Notes under the pieces: model-generated
Told to the model about the DNA's origin: nothing
The model's input: only the letters and a program-made list of their open reading frames with translations
The model's database searches: none
Shown: positions 1 to 5,748 of the stretch, piece after piece
Layout of the letters: the number at the start of each line of letters is the position of its first letter
How positions within the stretch are numbered: position 1 is the first letter of the stretch
Position numbers and translations under genes: made by a program
Assembly: GCA_030038595.1 (NCBI GenBank)
Contig: JASHSW010000180.1
Span: forward strand, 1-6,296
DNA length: 6,296 bases
DNA from: Methylovirgula sp.
GTDB taxonomy: Bacteria; Pseudomonadota; Alphaproteobacteria; Rhizobiales; Beijerinckiaceae
Direction: 5' to 3'

Positions 1-1394
1 AGAACGCCCGCATCGACGCGGTGATCTGGAAGAGCACCTTCCTACGCCTCCGGATCAAGCCTGAAGAGGGGCTCGAGGTGATTGCCACGGGAAAGGTGAC
101 GACGTTTGCCGGCAAGTCGGCTTATCAGATCGTCGTCGAGGCGCTTGAACCCGCCGGCGTCGGGGCCTTGATGGCGCTCCTCGAAGAGCGCCGCCGCAAG
201 CTCGCCGCCGAAGGTCTCTTCGACGAGGCACGCAAACGCGCCCTGCCGTTCCTGCCCGGCGTGATCGGCGTCGTCACCTCGCCGACCGGCGCGGTCATCC
301 GCGACATCCTGCATCGCGTCGCCGAACGCTTCCCGCGCCAAGTCTTGGTCTGGCCGGTGCGCGTACAGGGCGAAACGTGCGCGCCGGAGGTCGCCGCCGC
401 GATCGACGGCTTCAACGCCTTGCCCGAGCGCGGCACGCCGCCTCGACCCGAAGTCATCATCGTCGCACGCGGCGGCGGTTCGCTTGAAGATCTTTGGGGT
501 TTCAACGACGAGCTCGTAGTGCGCGCCGCCGCGGCGAGCCAAATCCCGCTCATTTCAGCGATCGGCCATGAGACGGATTGGACGCTGATCGACTTCGCCG
601 CGGATTTGCGCGCCCCGACGCCGACCGGCGCGGCCGAGAAGGCCGTACCGGTCAGAATCGAACTCGCCGCGCTCGCCGCCGATTTCGGGCGCCGGCACGT
701 GGCGGCGGCGCTGCGCGCCGTGGCCCAACGCCGCGCCGAATGGCGCGCCTTGGCACGTGCGCTGCCGCGCGCCGAGGCGATCGTCGCGGAGCCGCGACAA
801 AGGTGCGACCGCATGGCGGCGCGCCTTGTGAATTGGCGCGCCGCGGCGTTTGACCGGCGGCGCGTCGCCTTAGCGCGGTTCGCGCATCGTCTCGCCGACC
901 AATCGCCGCACGCCAAGATGGCGCGCGCCGCGCAGAAATTGGAATCGCTCGATCTTCGCCTGCAGCACTGCCGCGAGGTGGCGGGCGATCGACGGCGGCT
1001 GGAGGTCGTGCATGCGGGCCGCAGATTGCGCGGCGCGCTCGCCGCCCGCACACGGCTGGAGTCCGAGCGGATCTCGGCCTGTCGACAGACGATCGCGGCG
1101 TTCGATCGCCGTATGCTCAACGTGATCGAGACCGGGATTGAGCGCCGCCGCGCGACGCTCGTGGCGAAAGAGAAGCTGCTCGAGTCGCTCGGCTATCGGC
1201 AGGTCCTGGGGCGCGGCTTCGCGTTGGTGCGCGACGCCGAAAACCGGCCGTTGCGCCGCGCCAGCGAGGTTGCTGCGGGGGCACGGCTCGATATCGAATT
1301 TGCCGACGGCCATCGCGGCGCCATCGCCCAGCCCTCGCAAGCAACGAAATCGGCCGAGATCAAAAAGAAGAGTACGCAAGGCTCGCTGTTTTGA
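1..1394 (+). CDS. xseA: Exodeoxyribonuclease VII large subunit, 5'-truncated by the window edge
   Basis: Catalytic subunit of exonuclease VII, a cytoplasmic enzyme that with several copies of the small subunit XseB degrades single-stranded DNA from both ends into oligonucleotides during repair. The reading frame is open from base 3, so the true start and most of the N-terminal OB-fold lie outside the window. The remaining end of the OB-fold is visible (ARIDAVIW, then EVIATGKVTTF, to about nt 140). The catalytic domain follows, with VVTSPTGAVIRDIL (nt ~270-312), IIVARGGGSLEDLWGFNDE (~456-512) and SAIGHETDWTLIDFAADLRAPTPTGAAE in two parts (~555-640). A long Arg/Ala-rich helical section, probably coiled coil, runs from ~650 to 1170, followed by the C-terminal segment LGYRQVLGRGFALV. 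About 463 residues are visible. The protein ends in KKKSTQGSLF, whose last five residues resemble a sliding-clamp-binding motif. The stop TGA (1392-1394) overlaps the next start. Identification is secure. Confidence 0.96.
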   Translation, partial: NARIDAVIWKSTFLRLRIKPEEGLEVIATGKVTTFAGKSAYQIVVEALEPAGVGALMALLEERRRKLAAEGLFDEARKRALPFLPGVIGVVTSPTGAVIRDILHRVAERFPRQVLVWPVRVQGETCAPEVAAAIDGFNALPERGTPPRPEVIIVARGGGSLEDLWGFNDELVVRAAAASQIPLISAIGHETDWTLIDFAADLRAPTPTGAAEKAVPVRIELAALAADFGRRHVAAALRAVAQRRAEWRALARALPRAEAIVAEPRQRCDRMAARLVNWRAAAFDRRRVALARFAHRLADQSPHAKMARAAQKLESLDLRLQHCREVAGDRRRLEVVHAGRRLRGALAARTRLESERISACRQTIAAFDRRMLNVIETGIERRRATLVAKEKLLESLGYRQVLGRGFALVRDAENRPLRRASEVAAGARLDIEFADGHRGAIAQPSQATKSAEIKKKSTQGSLF

Positions 1395-2134
1395 CGCTGT
1401 TCGCCGTGTTCGCCGACATCCATGCGAACCGCGAGGCATTCGACGCCTGTTTCGCGGCGGCGCGCGCGCAAGGTGCCGAGCGTTTCGTCTTGTTGGGCGA
1501 TCTCGTCGGCTACGGCGCCGATCCCGTCTACGTCGTCGAGCGCGCGGCGGAGTTGCGCGGCGAAGGCGCCATTGTCCTCAAGGGCAACCACGACGCGGCG
1601 ATCGGAGCGCCGAGCGTTACGATGAATGCGCATGCGCGCACGGCAATCGCTTGGACGCGGGCGCAATTAGGCGAGGCGCACAAGGTCTTTCTCGCGAGCC
1701 TGCCGCTGACCGCCGAACTGAACGACACGCTTCTGGTGCATGCGGAAGCGGCGCACCCCGAACATTGGCTCTACATCACACATCCACTCGAGGCCGAGCG
1801 TTCGCTGCGCGCCACACAAAAGCGCGTGACGATTTGCGGGCACGTGCATTGCCCACAGCTCTATCATCAGGCGGCCCGGGGGCTGCCAACCCTGCGCGTT
1901 CCGGTTGCCGGGGAGGCAGCCAGTCTCGTGCCGGAGCGTAAATGGCTCGCCGTTCTGGGCTCGGTCGGCCAGCCGCGCGACGAAATCCCCGATGCCGCCT
2001 ACGCCCTTTACGACGAGGAGCGCGCTTTGCTGACGTTCCGGCGCGTCCCCTACGATATCGACACGGCGGCACAAAAGATCCGGGCCGCCGGGCTGCCGGG
2101 GATTCTGGCGGCGCGGCTTTCTATCGGCCGCTGA
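1391..2134 (+). CDS. Calcineurin-like metallophosphoesterase family protein
   Basis: A 247-residue cytoplasmic protein of the metallophosphatase superfamily (Metallophos_2 / YfcE-like group), expected to hydrolyse phosphomono- or diesters with two metal ions. The metal-ligand motifs appear in order: DIH (D9, H11), GDLVGYG (D37), GNHD (N66, H67, D68), a histidine in LLVHAEA (H117) and GHVH (H151, H153). No signal peptide or membrane segment is seen. The fourth motif reads VHAEA instead of the commoner VHGSP. From memory VHA is usual in a Rhizobiales subfamily that also shares the C-terminal pattern seen here, FRRVPYDIDTAAQKIRAAGLP. The start is a TTG at 1391-1393, overlapping the xseA stop as TTGA, with a short AAGG (1378-1381) upstream. 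No other start fits, because the DIH strand begins four residues later. The overlap suggests translational coupling with xseA. The substrate cannot be read from the sequence. Confidence 0.9.
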   Translation: MTLFAVFADIHANREAFDACFAAARAQGAERFVLLGDLVGYGADPVYVVERAAELRGEGAIVLKGNHDAAIGAPSVTMNAHARTAIAWTRAQLGEAHKVFLASLPLTAELNDTLLVHAEAAHPEHWLYITHPLEAERSLRATQKRVTICGHVHCPQLYHQAARGLPTLRVPVAGEAASLVPERKWLAVLGSVGQPRDEIPDAAYALYDEERALLTFRRVPYDIDTAAQKIRAAGLPGILAARLSIGR

Positions 2135-2180
2135 ACCCTTCCCACAATCTTTTGCGAACCGCGCCGCCTGGAAGGAATGT

Positions 2181-2200
2181 CCTGTGGCAAATTGCCCAGG
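2181..2200. repeat. Near-perfect inverted repeat upstream of the DUF2093 gene
   Basis: The arms CCTG...CAGG flank a core GGCAA-A-TTGCC, with one unpaired T at 2185. As DNA this is an operator-like near palindrome. As RNA it could form a nine-pair hairpin with a bulge. It lies 46 bases after the metallophosphoesterase stop and 38 bases before the DUF2093 start. A T-rich stretch follows, but not a clean T run, so it is at best a weak terminator or an operator. The symmetry is seen directly; the function is a guess. Confidence 0.3.
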
Positions 2201-2238
2201 GCTACGTTATCTTTGCTTTCTCACCGCCAGAAATTGCC

Positions 2239-2466
2239 ATGAACCGCTACGAACGCCGTCCCTTATCCGCCGGAGAGGCCGAACTCGAATTTCTCGACGG
2301 AGAGATCCGCGTTCTGCGCCCCGGCACGTTCGTGCGCTGTGCGGTAACCGGCGTGCCGATTCCGATCGAGGATCTGCGCTATTGGAACATCGATTTGCAG
2401 GAGGCCTACGCCAATCACGAGGCCAAGCTGCAGCGGATGGGCATCAAACTCGCCAATAAGGCTTAG
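2239..2466 (+). CDS. DUF2093 domain protein (small, function unknown)
   Basis: A 75-residue soluble protein of the DUF2093 family, which is found in Alphaproteobacteria and has no established function that I know of. The family pattern is clear: a charged start (MNRYERRPL), the strands ELEFLDGEIRVLRPGTFVRCAVTG, then PIPIEDLRYWNIDLQEAY and a short helical end. It has a single cysteine (C34) in FVRCAVTG, and no signal peptide or membrane helix. The frame is open far upstream, but the ATG at 2239 gives the family's usual length and N-terminus. Its ribosome binding site is poor. A 21-codon frame at 2177-2242 ends across this ATG in an ATGA overlap, which could couple translation. In relatives I recall this gene near xseA and lpxK; here it follows the xseA block and faces waaA convergently. 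Confidence 0.88.
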   Translation: MNRYERRPLSAGEAELEFLDGEIRVLRPGTFVRCAVTGVPIPIEDLRYWNIDLQEAYANHEAKLQRMGIKLANKA

Positions 2467-2507
2467 CGCGACGTTCAAGCTGCGCCAGGCGAGCCGCGGG
2501 CGCGCTA
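2464..2507. terminator. Possible bidirectional terminator between DUF2093 and waaA
   Basis: A perfect 7-base inverted repeat, TAGCGCG (2464-2470) and CGCGCTA (2501-2507), has arms that begin with the stop codons of the two convergent genes. A second possible pairing (GCGCC 2482-2486 with GGCGC 2499-2503) competes with it. With 30 bases between the arms and no T run on either strand, this is not a classical intrinsic terminator. It could still serve as a transcript-end structure for both genes. The symmetry is seen directly; the role is inferred from position. Confidence 0.3.
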
Positions 2508-3818
2508 GGTCTCCCAGCGCTGCGTCTCGACCATCAATTGCGCGATGTGCGGCTCGATCGCCGCCATGATGGCAGCGGAGGCGCCGCCGAGCCGGTTGAC
2601 GGTCTCGGCGGCAGCACGTGCCATTTTGCGCAACTTGTCGGGGTCCTTCAGGAGCAGGGCGACGACGCGGGCGAGCGTATCCGCATCGGCGATCGTCGCG
2701 GATCCCCGCGCCTCGTCCAAAGCCCGGTAAATCTCGGCGAAATTCCCGACATGAGGCCCGTGGAGCACGGCGCCGCCGAGCTTGGCCGCTTCGATGGGAC
2801 TGTGGCCTCCCCCCGGCGGGAGCAAGGATCTGCCAAGGAAAGCGATGCCGGAGAGCCGGTAGAAAAGCCCCATTTCGCCTACGGTATCGGCGACGTAGAC
2901 GGCCGGCAGAGGCGCGTCCCGCGGTTCGCGCGAACGCTGCAGAACCGATAGACCTTGCGAACGGGCGAGCGCTGCGATTTCGTCGCTGCGCCGGGTACGG
3001 CGCGGGACAATGATCGTCAAGAGCTCCGGGTAGCGCTGCGCCAGCATCCGATGCACCGTCATCACGATCTCTTCCTCTCCGGGATGGGTCGAGGCCGCGA
3101 GCCAGACCGGACGCGCACCGATCCGCGCCGTGAGAGAAGCGAATTCCTTGCGATCGGCGGACGGCGCCATGACATCGAATTTGAGGTTGCCGGCAACCTT
3201 GACGTGTCGGACGCCGAGTTTGGAAAAACGCTCGGCATCGGCCTCGCTCTGCGCAAGACAGAGGTCGACGCCTTCGAGTACGGATTCGACAAGATAAGGA
3301 ATCCAGCCCCACGGCCGAAACGAGTCTTGCGCGACCCGGGCATTGACCAGGATCAGAGGAATTTTGTGGCGCTTAATTTCGAAAAAAAGATTGGGCCAGA
3401 TTGCCGACTCGGCGATGAGTGCGAGGTCCGGCCGCCAATGCTCGATAAATCGAGCCAAAAATTGCGGCACGTCGAATGGGAGGTATTGGTGCAGCGAGCC
3501 CGCCGGCAAGCGCGGCGAGATCACCACGGCGGCGCTCGTCGTTCCGGTCGAAAGCAGGATGTTGAAGCCGCGTGCGGCAAGTTTTTCGATGAGCGGCAGC
3601 AGCGCCAGACTTTCCCCGATGCCCGCCCCGTGTAGCCAAGCGAGCGGCCCTTCGGGACGCTCCAAGCTCGGCCGACCAAACCTCTCGCCGCTGCGATCGC
3701 CTTGCTCTCGCCGCCGTCTGCGCCGGAAATAGAATAGGATTGGACTCAACGGCGCGAACGAAGCGCTGAGTGCCTGATAAATCGGCAAAATAGGAAGAGC
3801 TTTGACGAATGAAGCCAT
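2505..3818 (-). CDS. waaA: 3-deoxy-D-manno-octulosonic acid (Kdo) transferase
   Basis: Inner-membrane-associated GT-B fold glycosyltransferase (family GT30, also called kdtA) that transfers Kdo from CMP-Kdo to the tetraacylated lipid A precursor in the cytoplasm. The product from the ATG at 3818 is 437 residues, close to the 425 of the E. coli enzyme. A hydrophobic anchor (about residues 3-31) is followed by six arginines (32-37), typical of a membrane anchor with a cytoplasmic basic flank. Then come ERFG (45-48), WLHGAGIGES with the expected catalytic Glu (E69), STGTTSA (90-96), PFDVPQFLARFIEHWRPD, AESAIWPN (136-143), NARVAQDSF, GNLKFD (210-215), STHPGEEE (243-250), VPRRTRR (271-277), GEMGLFYRLSGIAFLG, GGGHSPIEAAKLGG (336-349) and GPHVGNF (354-360). 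Two motifs differ from the usual form: PRR for PRH and GGHS for GGHN. A TTG at 3863 would add 15 residues, including a hairpin-coding stretch, and is less likely. The ATG has no clear Shine-Dalgarno sequence. lpxK, often adjacent, is absent. Confidence 0.93.
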   Translation of the reverse strand: MASFVKALPILPIYQALSASFAPLSPILFYFRRRRRREQGDRSGERFGRPSLERPEGPLAWLHGAGIGESLALLPLIEKLAARGFNILLSTGTTSAAVVISPRLPAGSLHQYLPFDVPQFLARFIEHWRPDLALIAESAIWPNLFFEIKRHKIPLILVNARVAQDSFRPWGWIPYLVESVLEGVDLCLAQSEADAERFSKLGVRHVKVAGNLKFDVMAPSADRKEFASLTARIGARPVWLAASTHPGEEEIVMTVHRMLAQRYPELLTIIVPRRTRRSDEIAALARSQGLSVLQRSREPRDAPLPAVYVADTVGEMGLFYRLSGIAFLGRSLLPPGGGHSPIEAAKLGGAVLHGPHVGNFAEIYRALDEARGSATIADADTLARVVALLLKDPDKLRKMARAAAETVNRLGGASAAIMAAIEPHIAQLMVETQRWET

Positions 3819-3834
3819 GTTGGGGGGAAGATCG

Positions 3835-3855
3835 CTCGCCCAACCGTTGGGCGAG
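3835..3855. repeat. Perfect 9-bp hairpin just upstream of the waaA start
   Basis: CTCGCCCAA (3835-3843) and TTGGGCGAG (3847-3855) form a perfect inverted repeat around a 3-base centre. It ends 16 bases before the waaA ATG, in the 5' leader if that ATG is used. Between hairpin and start the message is C-rich and lacks a Shine-Dalgarno sequence. The stem is strong enough to affect translation initiation, or it could be a DNA-binding site. If translation began at the TTG at 3863 it would lie inside the coding region. Confidence 0.5.
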
Positions 3856-3883
3856 TGCGCCAATTTCGCCGATCAAAATCGTC

Positions 3884-3903
3884 CTGGTCGAGAAACCGAC
3901 CAG
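3884..3903. repeat. Perfect 7-bp inverted repeat in the waaA leader
   Basis: CTGGTCG (3884-3890) and CGACCAG (3897-3903) pair perfectly around a 6-base loop. The repeat lies about 65 bases upstream of the waaA ATG. On the transcribed strand it is followed by GACGATTTTGATC, which is not a proper T run, so an intrinsic terminator is unlikely. An operator or leader-RNA stem are both possible. Confidence 0.4.
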
Positions 3904-3928
3904 ATCGCAGCAAATCTAAAGTGACTGT

Positions 3929-3961
3929 CGTGCGCCTCTGTAAAGCGCACGGCCGCGTGCG
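3929..3961. repeat. Three-arm inverted repeat with alternative pairings, waaA leader
   Basis: CGTGCGC (3929-3935) pairs with GCGCACG (3945-3951) around a 9-base loop. Six bases of that second arm (3946-3951) can instead pair with CGTGCG (3956-3961) around a 4-base loop. The middle arm can therefore pair with either neighbour, the geometry seen in attenuators and other RNA switches. Short GC-rich symmetries also arise by chance in a genome of this composition, so a regulatory role is only a suggestion. Confidence 0.35.
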
Positions 3962-4050
3962 GTAAGAACCGCCGGTATTGCTGGCGAAAGCGACAGTTTA
4001 ATGGCTGAGGGGCGGCGCGCCGTCGGGCAAAAAATGCCGCGAACGGAGGG

Positions 4051-4290
4051 TTACTTGCCCGTTTCGGCCGGATCGAGGAGGCGGTGAAGATGCGCCACGA
4101 AGTAACGCATATGGGCATTGTCCACGGTGGCGAGTGCTTTTGCCTTCCAGGCCTGATGGGCCGACGCATAATCGGGAAATACGCCGACAATGTCGATATT
4201 GTCGAGGTCGCGGAACTCGGTGCCCTCGAGATCGACGAGTTCGCCTCCAAATACGAGATGAAGAAGCTGTTTGCGGCCTTCATTCTGCAT
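4051..4290 (-). CDS. DUF4170 domain protein (small, function unknown)
   Basis: A 79-residue soluble protein matching DUF4170, an alphaproteobacterial family without known function that is often found beside cysQ and LPS-lipid genes. The family core is clear: KQLLHLVFGGELVDLEG, then EFRDLDNIDIVGVFPDYA, AWKAKALATVDNAHMRYF and VAHLHRLLDPAETGK. No cysteine, signal peptide or membrane segment is seen. The chosen start is the ATG at 4290 (MQNEGRKQLL), which gives the usual family length. The frame stays open to another ATG at 4392, with AGAG just upstream, which would add 34 Arg-rich residues unlike the family. Neither start has a strong ribosome binding site. It lies 133 bp downstream of cysQ on the same strand and may share its transcript. 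Confidence 0.88.
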   Translation of the reverse strand: MQNEGRKQLLHLVFGGELVDLEGTEFRDLDNIDIVGVFPDYASAHQAWKAKALATVDNAHMRYFVAHLHRLLDPAETGK

Positions 4291-4423
4291 GCGGAAAACT
4301 CGGGATTTGCTGTCGTTCGACGCGTCGATCGGGCGGCGAAATCGCGCTCCCTGCGAGCCGAATGAGCGCCTCGGGCGCCTGTTTCGCAACATGCTCTAGC
4401 AAAAATTGGGCAAAAGAACCAAG

Positions 4424-5305
4424 CTATCCCGCTCTCGCCTGCCCGGTCGCGGCGCCTATTTCGGCCAGGATCGACGCCGAGCCGGCGGCAAGTTTGCCGT
4501 GCCGCGTAGCGGCACGATTGTAAAGGATCTCGTGGCCATCGAAACCGGCCAGCCGACCGCCGGCTTCGGCGACGACAAGGTCGGCGGCGGCAATGTCCCA
4601 ATCGTGCGAATCGGCCGAAACGAGGCAAGCATCGAGCGCACCGGCCGCAACCTTGGTGATGCGCAGCGCGAGGGAGGGGATTTTCGGCAGGAGTTCGAAT
4701 TCGAGTCCTGCCTCGCGCAATTCTTGGGCGAAGGCGAGCGGACCGGCGACCTGCGCATCGGCATCCAATCGGCTGCGGTTGCCGACGCGAATTTCGCGTC
4801 CATTGAGCCGCGCGCCGGCGTTCTTGACCGCCACATAGGTTTCGCCGAGCGCCGGCGCATGCACAATGCCGATCACCGGGCGCTGTTTGTAGATGACGCC
4901 AATGGCGATCGCCCAGCCGCGTTCGCCGGCGACGAAACTGCGCGTGCCGTCGATCGGGTCGATGATCAGCACGAGGTCGCGATCGAGCCGTTCCGACGAA
5001 TCCTCCGATTCCTCGGAAAGCCAGCCGGCGTCCGGCAAAATCTCGCGCAGCCTGTGTTCGAGATAGCGATTGGCCGCGTGGTCCGCTTCGGTGACCGGCG
5101 AGCCGCCCGCCTTGCGGGTGATCGCCGCACTGGTTGTCTCGCCGGAGCGAAAGAAATTGAGCGCCAATTGCCCCGCCGTTCGCGCCGCATCGATGAGCGC
5201 AATCACCACGTCATCCTCATGCGAGAGCCGCTGCCAATCGAGATTGCGCCAGCCGGTCGCCCGCCGATCGGTCTCGATGGGTTCCTTCAAACGCGGCGCG
5301 CTCAT
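4424..5305 (-). CDS. cysQ: 3'(2'),5'-bisphosphate nucleotidase, inositol monophosphatase family
   Basis: A 293-residue cytoplasmic, magnesium-dependent, lithium-sensitive type phosphatase. CysQ proteins convert 3'-phosphoadenosine 5'-phosphate (PAP), a by-product of sulfate assimilation and sulfotransferases, to AMP. The family signatures are present: SPVTEADHAAN (69-79), the metal-binding pair E98-E99 in WLSEESED, DPIDGTRSFVAGERGWAIAIG (116-136 in all, ligands D116 and D119) and WDIAAADLVVAEAGG (from W236, with D237 as a ligand). It is somewhat longer than the usual ~260-270 residues because of about 30 poorly conserved residues before the first helix (VVIALIDAARTAG). The ATG at 5305 has GGAG 12 bases upstream, a loose fit. 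Assignment to CysQ rather than inositol-1-phosphatase rests on overall pattern and on its position next to DUF4170, and is not proven. It is the first - strand gene of the block; the 443 bp upstream contain operator-like palindromes. Confidence 0.88.
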   Translation of the reverse strand: MSAPRLKEPIETDRRATGWRNLDWQRLSHEDDVVIALIDAARTAGQLALNFFRSGETTSAAITRKAGGSPVTEADHAANRYLEHRLREILPDAGWLSEESEDSSERLDRDLVLIIDPIDGTRSFVAGERGWAIAIGVIYKQRPVIGIVHAPALGETYVAVKNAGARLNGREIRVGNRSRLDADAQVAGPLAFAQELREAGLEFELLPKIPSLALRITKVAAGALDACLVSADSHDWDIAAADLVVAEAGGRLAGFDGHEILYNRAATRHGKLAAGSASILAEIGAATGQARAG

Positions 5306-5375
5306 GCCAGATCAATCTCCGATTCGTGCATCCGGAATTCTACGGCATTTCCGGCAAACGTTCGGCCGAAATGCG

Positions 5376-5390
5376 CAAATTCGGAATTTG
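5376..5390. promoter_or_regulatory. 15-bp perfect palindrome, candidate operator upstream of cysQ
   Basis: CAAATTC (5376-5382), a central G, and GAATTTG (5384-5390) form a perfect odd-length palindrome 71 bp upstream of the cysQ start. AT-rich symmetric sequence in a GC-rich genome is more likely to be a protein-binding site than a chance GC stem. The left half, with its preceding G, recurs at 5544-5551. I recognise no named regulator motif. Confidence 0.35.
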
Positions 5391-5449
5391 GGTACGCCTG
5401 CGGCGAACCGACGACATAGGCGTCGCGCGCCTGGTTGCGAACGCAGCTC

Positions 5450-5476
5450 GGCACGAAATTCGTGCCACGCGGCACG
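5450..5476. promoter_or_regulatory. 17-bp perfect palindrome plus third arm, candidate operator
   Basis: GGCACGAA (5450-5457), a central A, and TTCGTGCC (5459-5466) form a perfect 17-bp palindrome. Four bases on, a third arm GGCACG (5471-5476) can also pair with CGTGCC (5461-5466). The half-site TTCGTGC occurs again at 5323-5329, right before the cysQ start. This looks like a dimeric regulator site in the divergent promoter region, or alternatively an RNA hairpin. It does not match the LexA, Fur/Irr, Fnr or CtrA patterns that I know. Confidence 0.4.
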
Positions 5477-5748
5477 CCCGACCGATATTGCCTGCCGCTC
5501 TTTCGATATACGGGCTAAAGGCCAGATTTTCCAGAATATTTAAGCAAATTCCGGACCGCGCCGGCGATGGCGCGACCCGCGCCTAAGCCCGCCCGTCGAT
5601 TTTCGTAAAATTGTCGGCTTCGGATTGGCGATTGGGCAGGCATCGCTGCAAAAATCCCTTCCAAGTCAAGCGCTTCCGATATTGAAAATAAGCCGGAACG
5701 AGCGCCAAGTTTTGGCAAAGCCTCGCGCCGCGCGGCAATCGAGAGCGG

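Larger units (their letters stand above)
5306..5748. other. 443-bp intergenic region between divergent genes
   Basis: This stretch lies between the starts of cysQ (left, - strand) and the DUF6101-like gene (right, + strand), so it must hold promoters for both. I see no convincing gene: the open frames lack family motifs and a credible start, and the base composition is visibly more A/T-rich than the flanking coding DNA. It contains two perfect palindromes (5376-5390 and 5450-5466), a repeated half-site TTCGTGC (5323-5329 and 5459-5465), a distant inverted pair TCCGGAATT (5331-5339) / AATTCCGGA (5547-5555), and a direct repeat GCAAATTC (5375-5382, 5544-5551). No tRNA-like structure, and no clear -35/-10 pair, could be identified by eye. 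Confidence 0.7.

Noticed and set aside
125..1120. Long - strand open frame opposite xseA
   Set aside because: Its product is Arg/Ser/Ala-rich low-complexity sequence without domains, as expected opposite a GC-rich gene; xseA on the + strand carries all the family motifs.
2263..3312. Long - strand open frame across DUF2093 and waaA in another frame
   Set aside because: Arg-rich translation with no motif; it overlaps the well-supported waaA and runs opposite DUF2093.
3913..3944. Possible - strand promoter for waaA (TTTACA at 3939-3944, TAGATT at 3913-3918)
   Set aside because: The 20-base spacing is too long and the second box is a poor match; it also overlaps the inverted repeats. Not strong enough to annotate.
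4029..4046. Possible terminator after DUF4170: short stem then six T on the - strand
   Set aside because: The stem is only three base pairs (CCG/CGG), too weak for an intrinsic terminator.
3873..4628. - strand open frame spanning the end of cysQ, DUF4170 and the gap before waaA; possible missing acyltransferase
   Set aside because: The translation shows no acyltransferase HX4D motif or family likeness and overlaps two recognised genes in other frames.
4406..5419. Long + strand open frame opposite cysQ
   Set aside because: Antisense to cysQ, which holds every inositol-monophosphatase motif; the + strand product shows no recognisable family.
5326..5586. + strand open frame of 86 codons in the cysQ/DUF6101 gap
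   Set aside because: GTG start without a ribosome binding site, no motif, more A/T-rich than neighbouring genes, and it runs through both palindromes.
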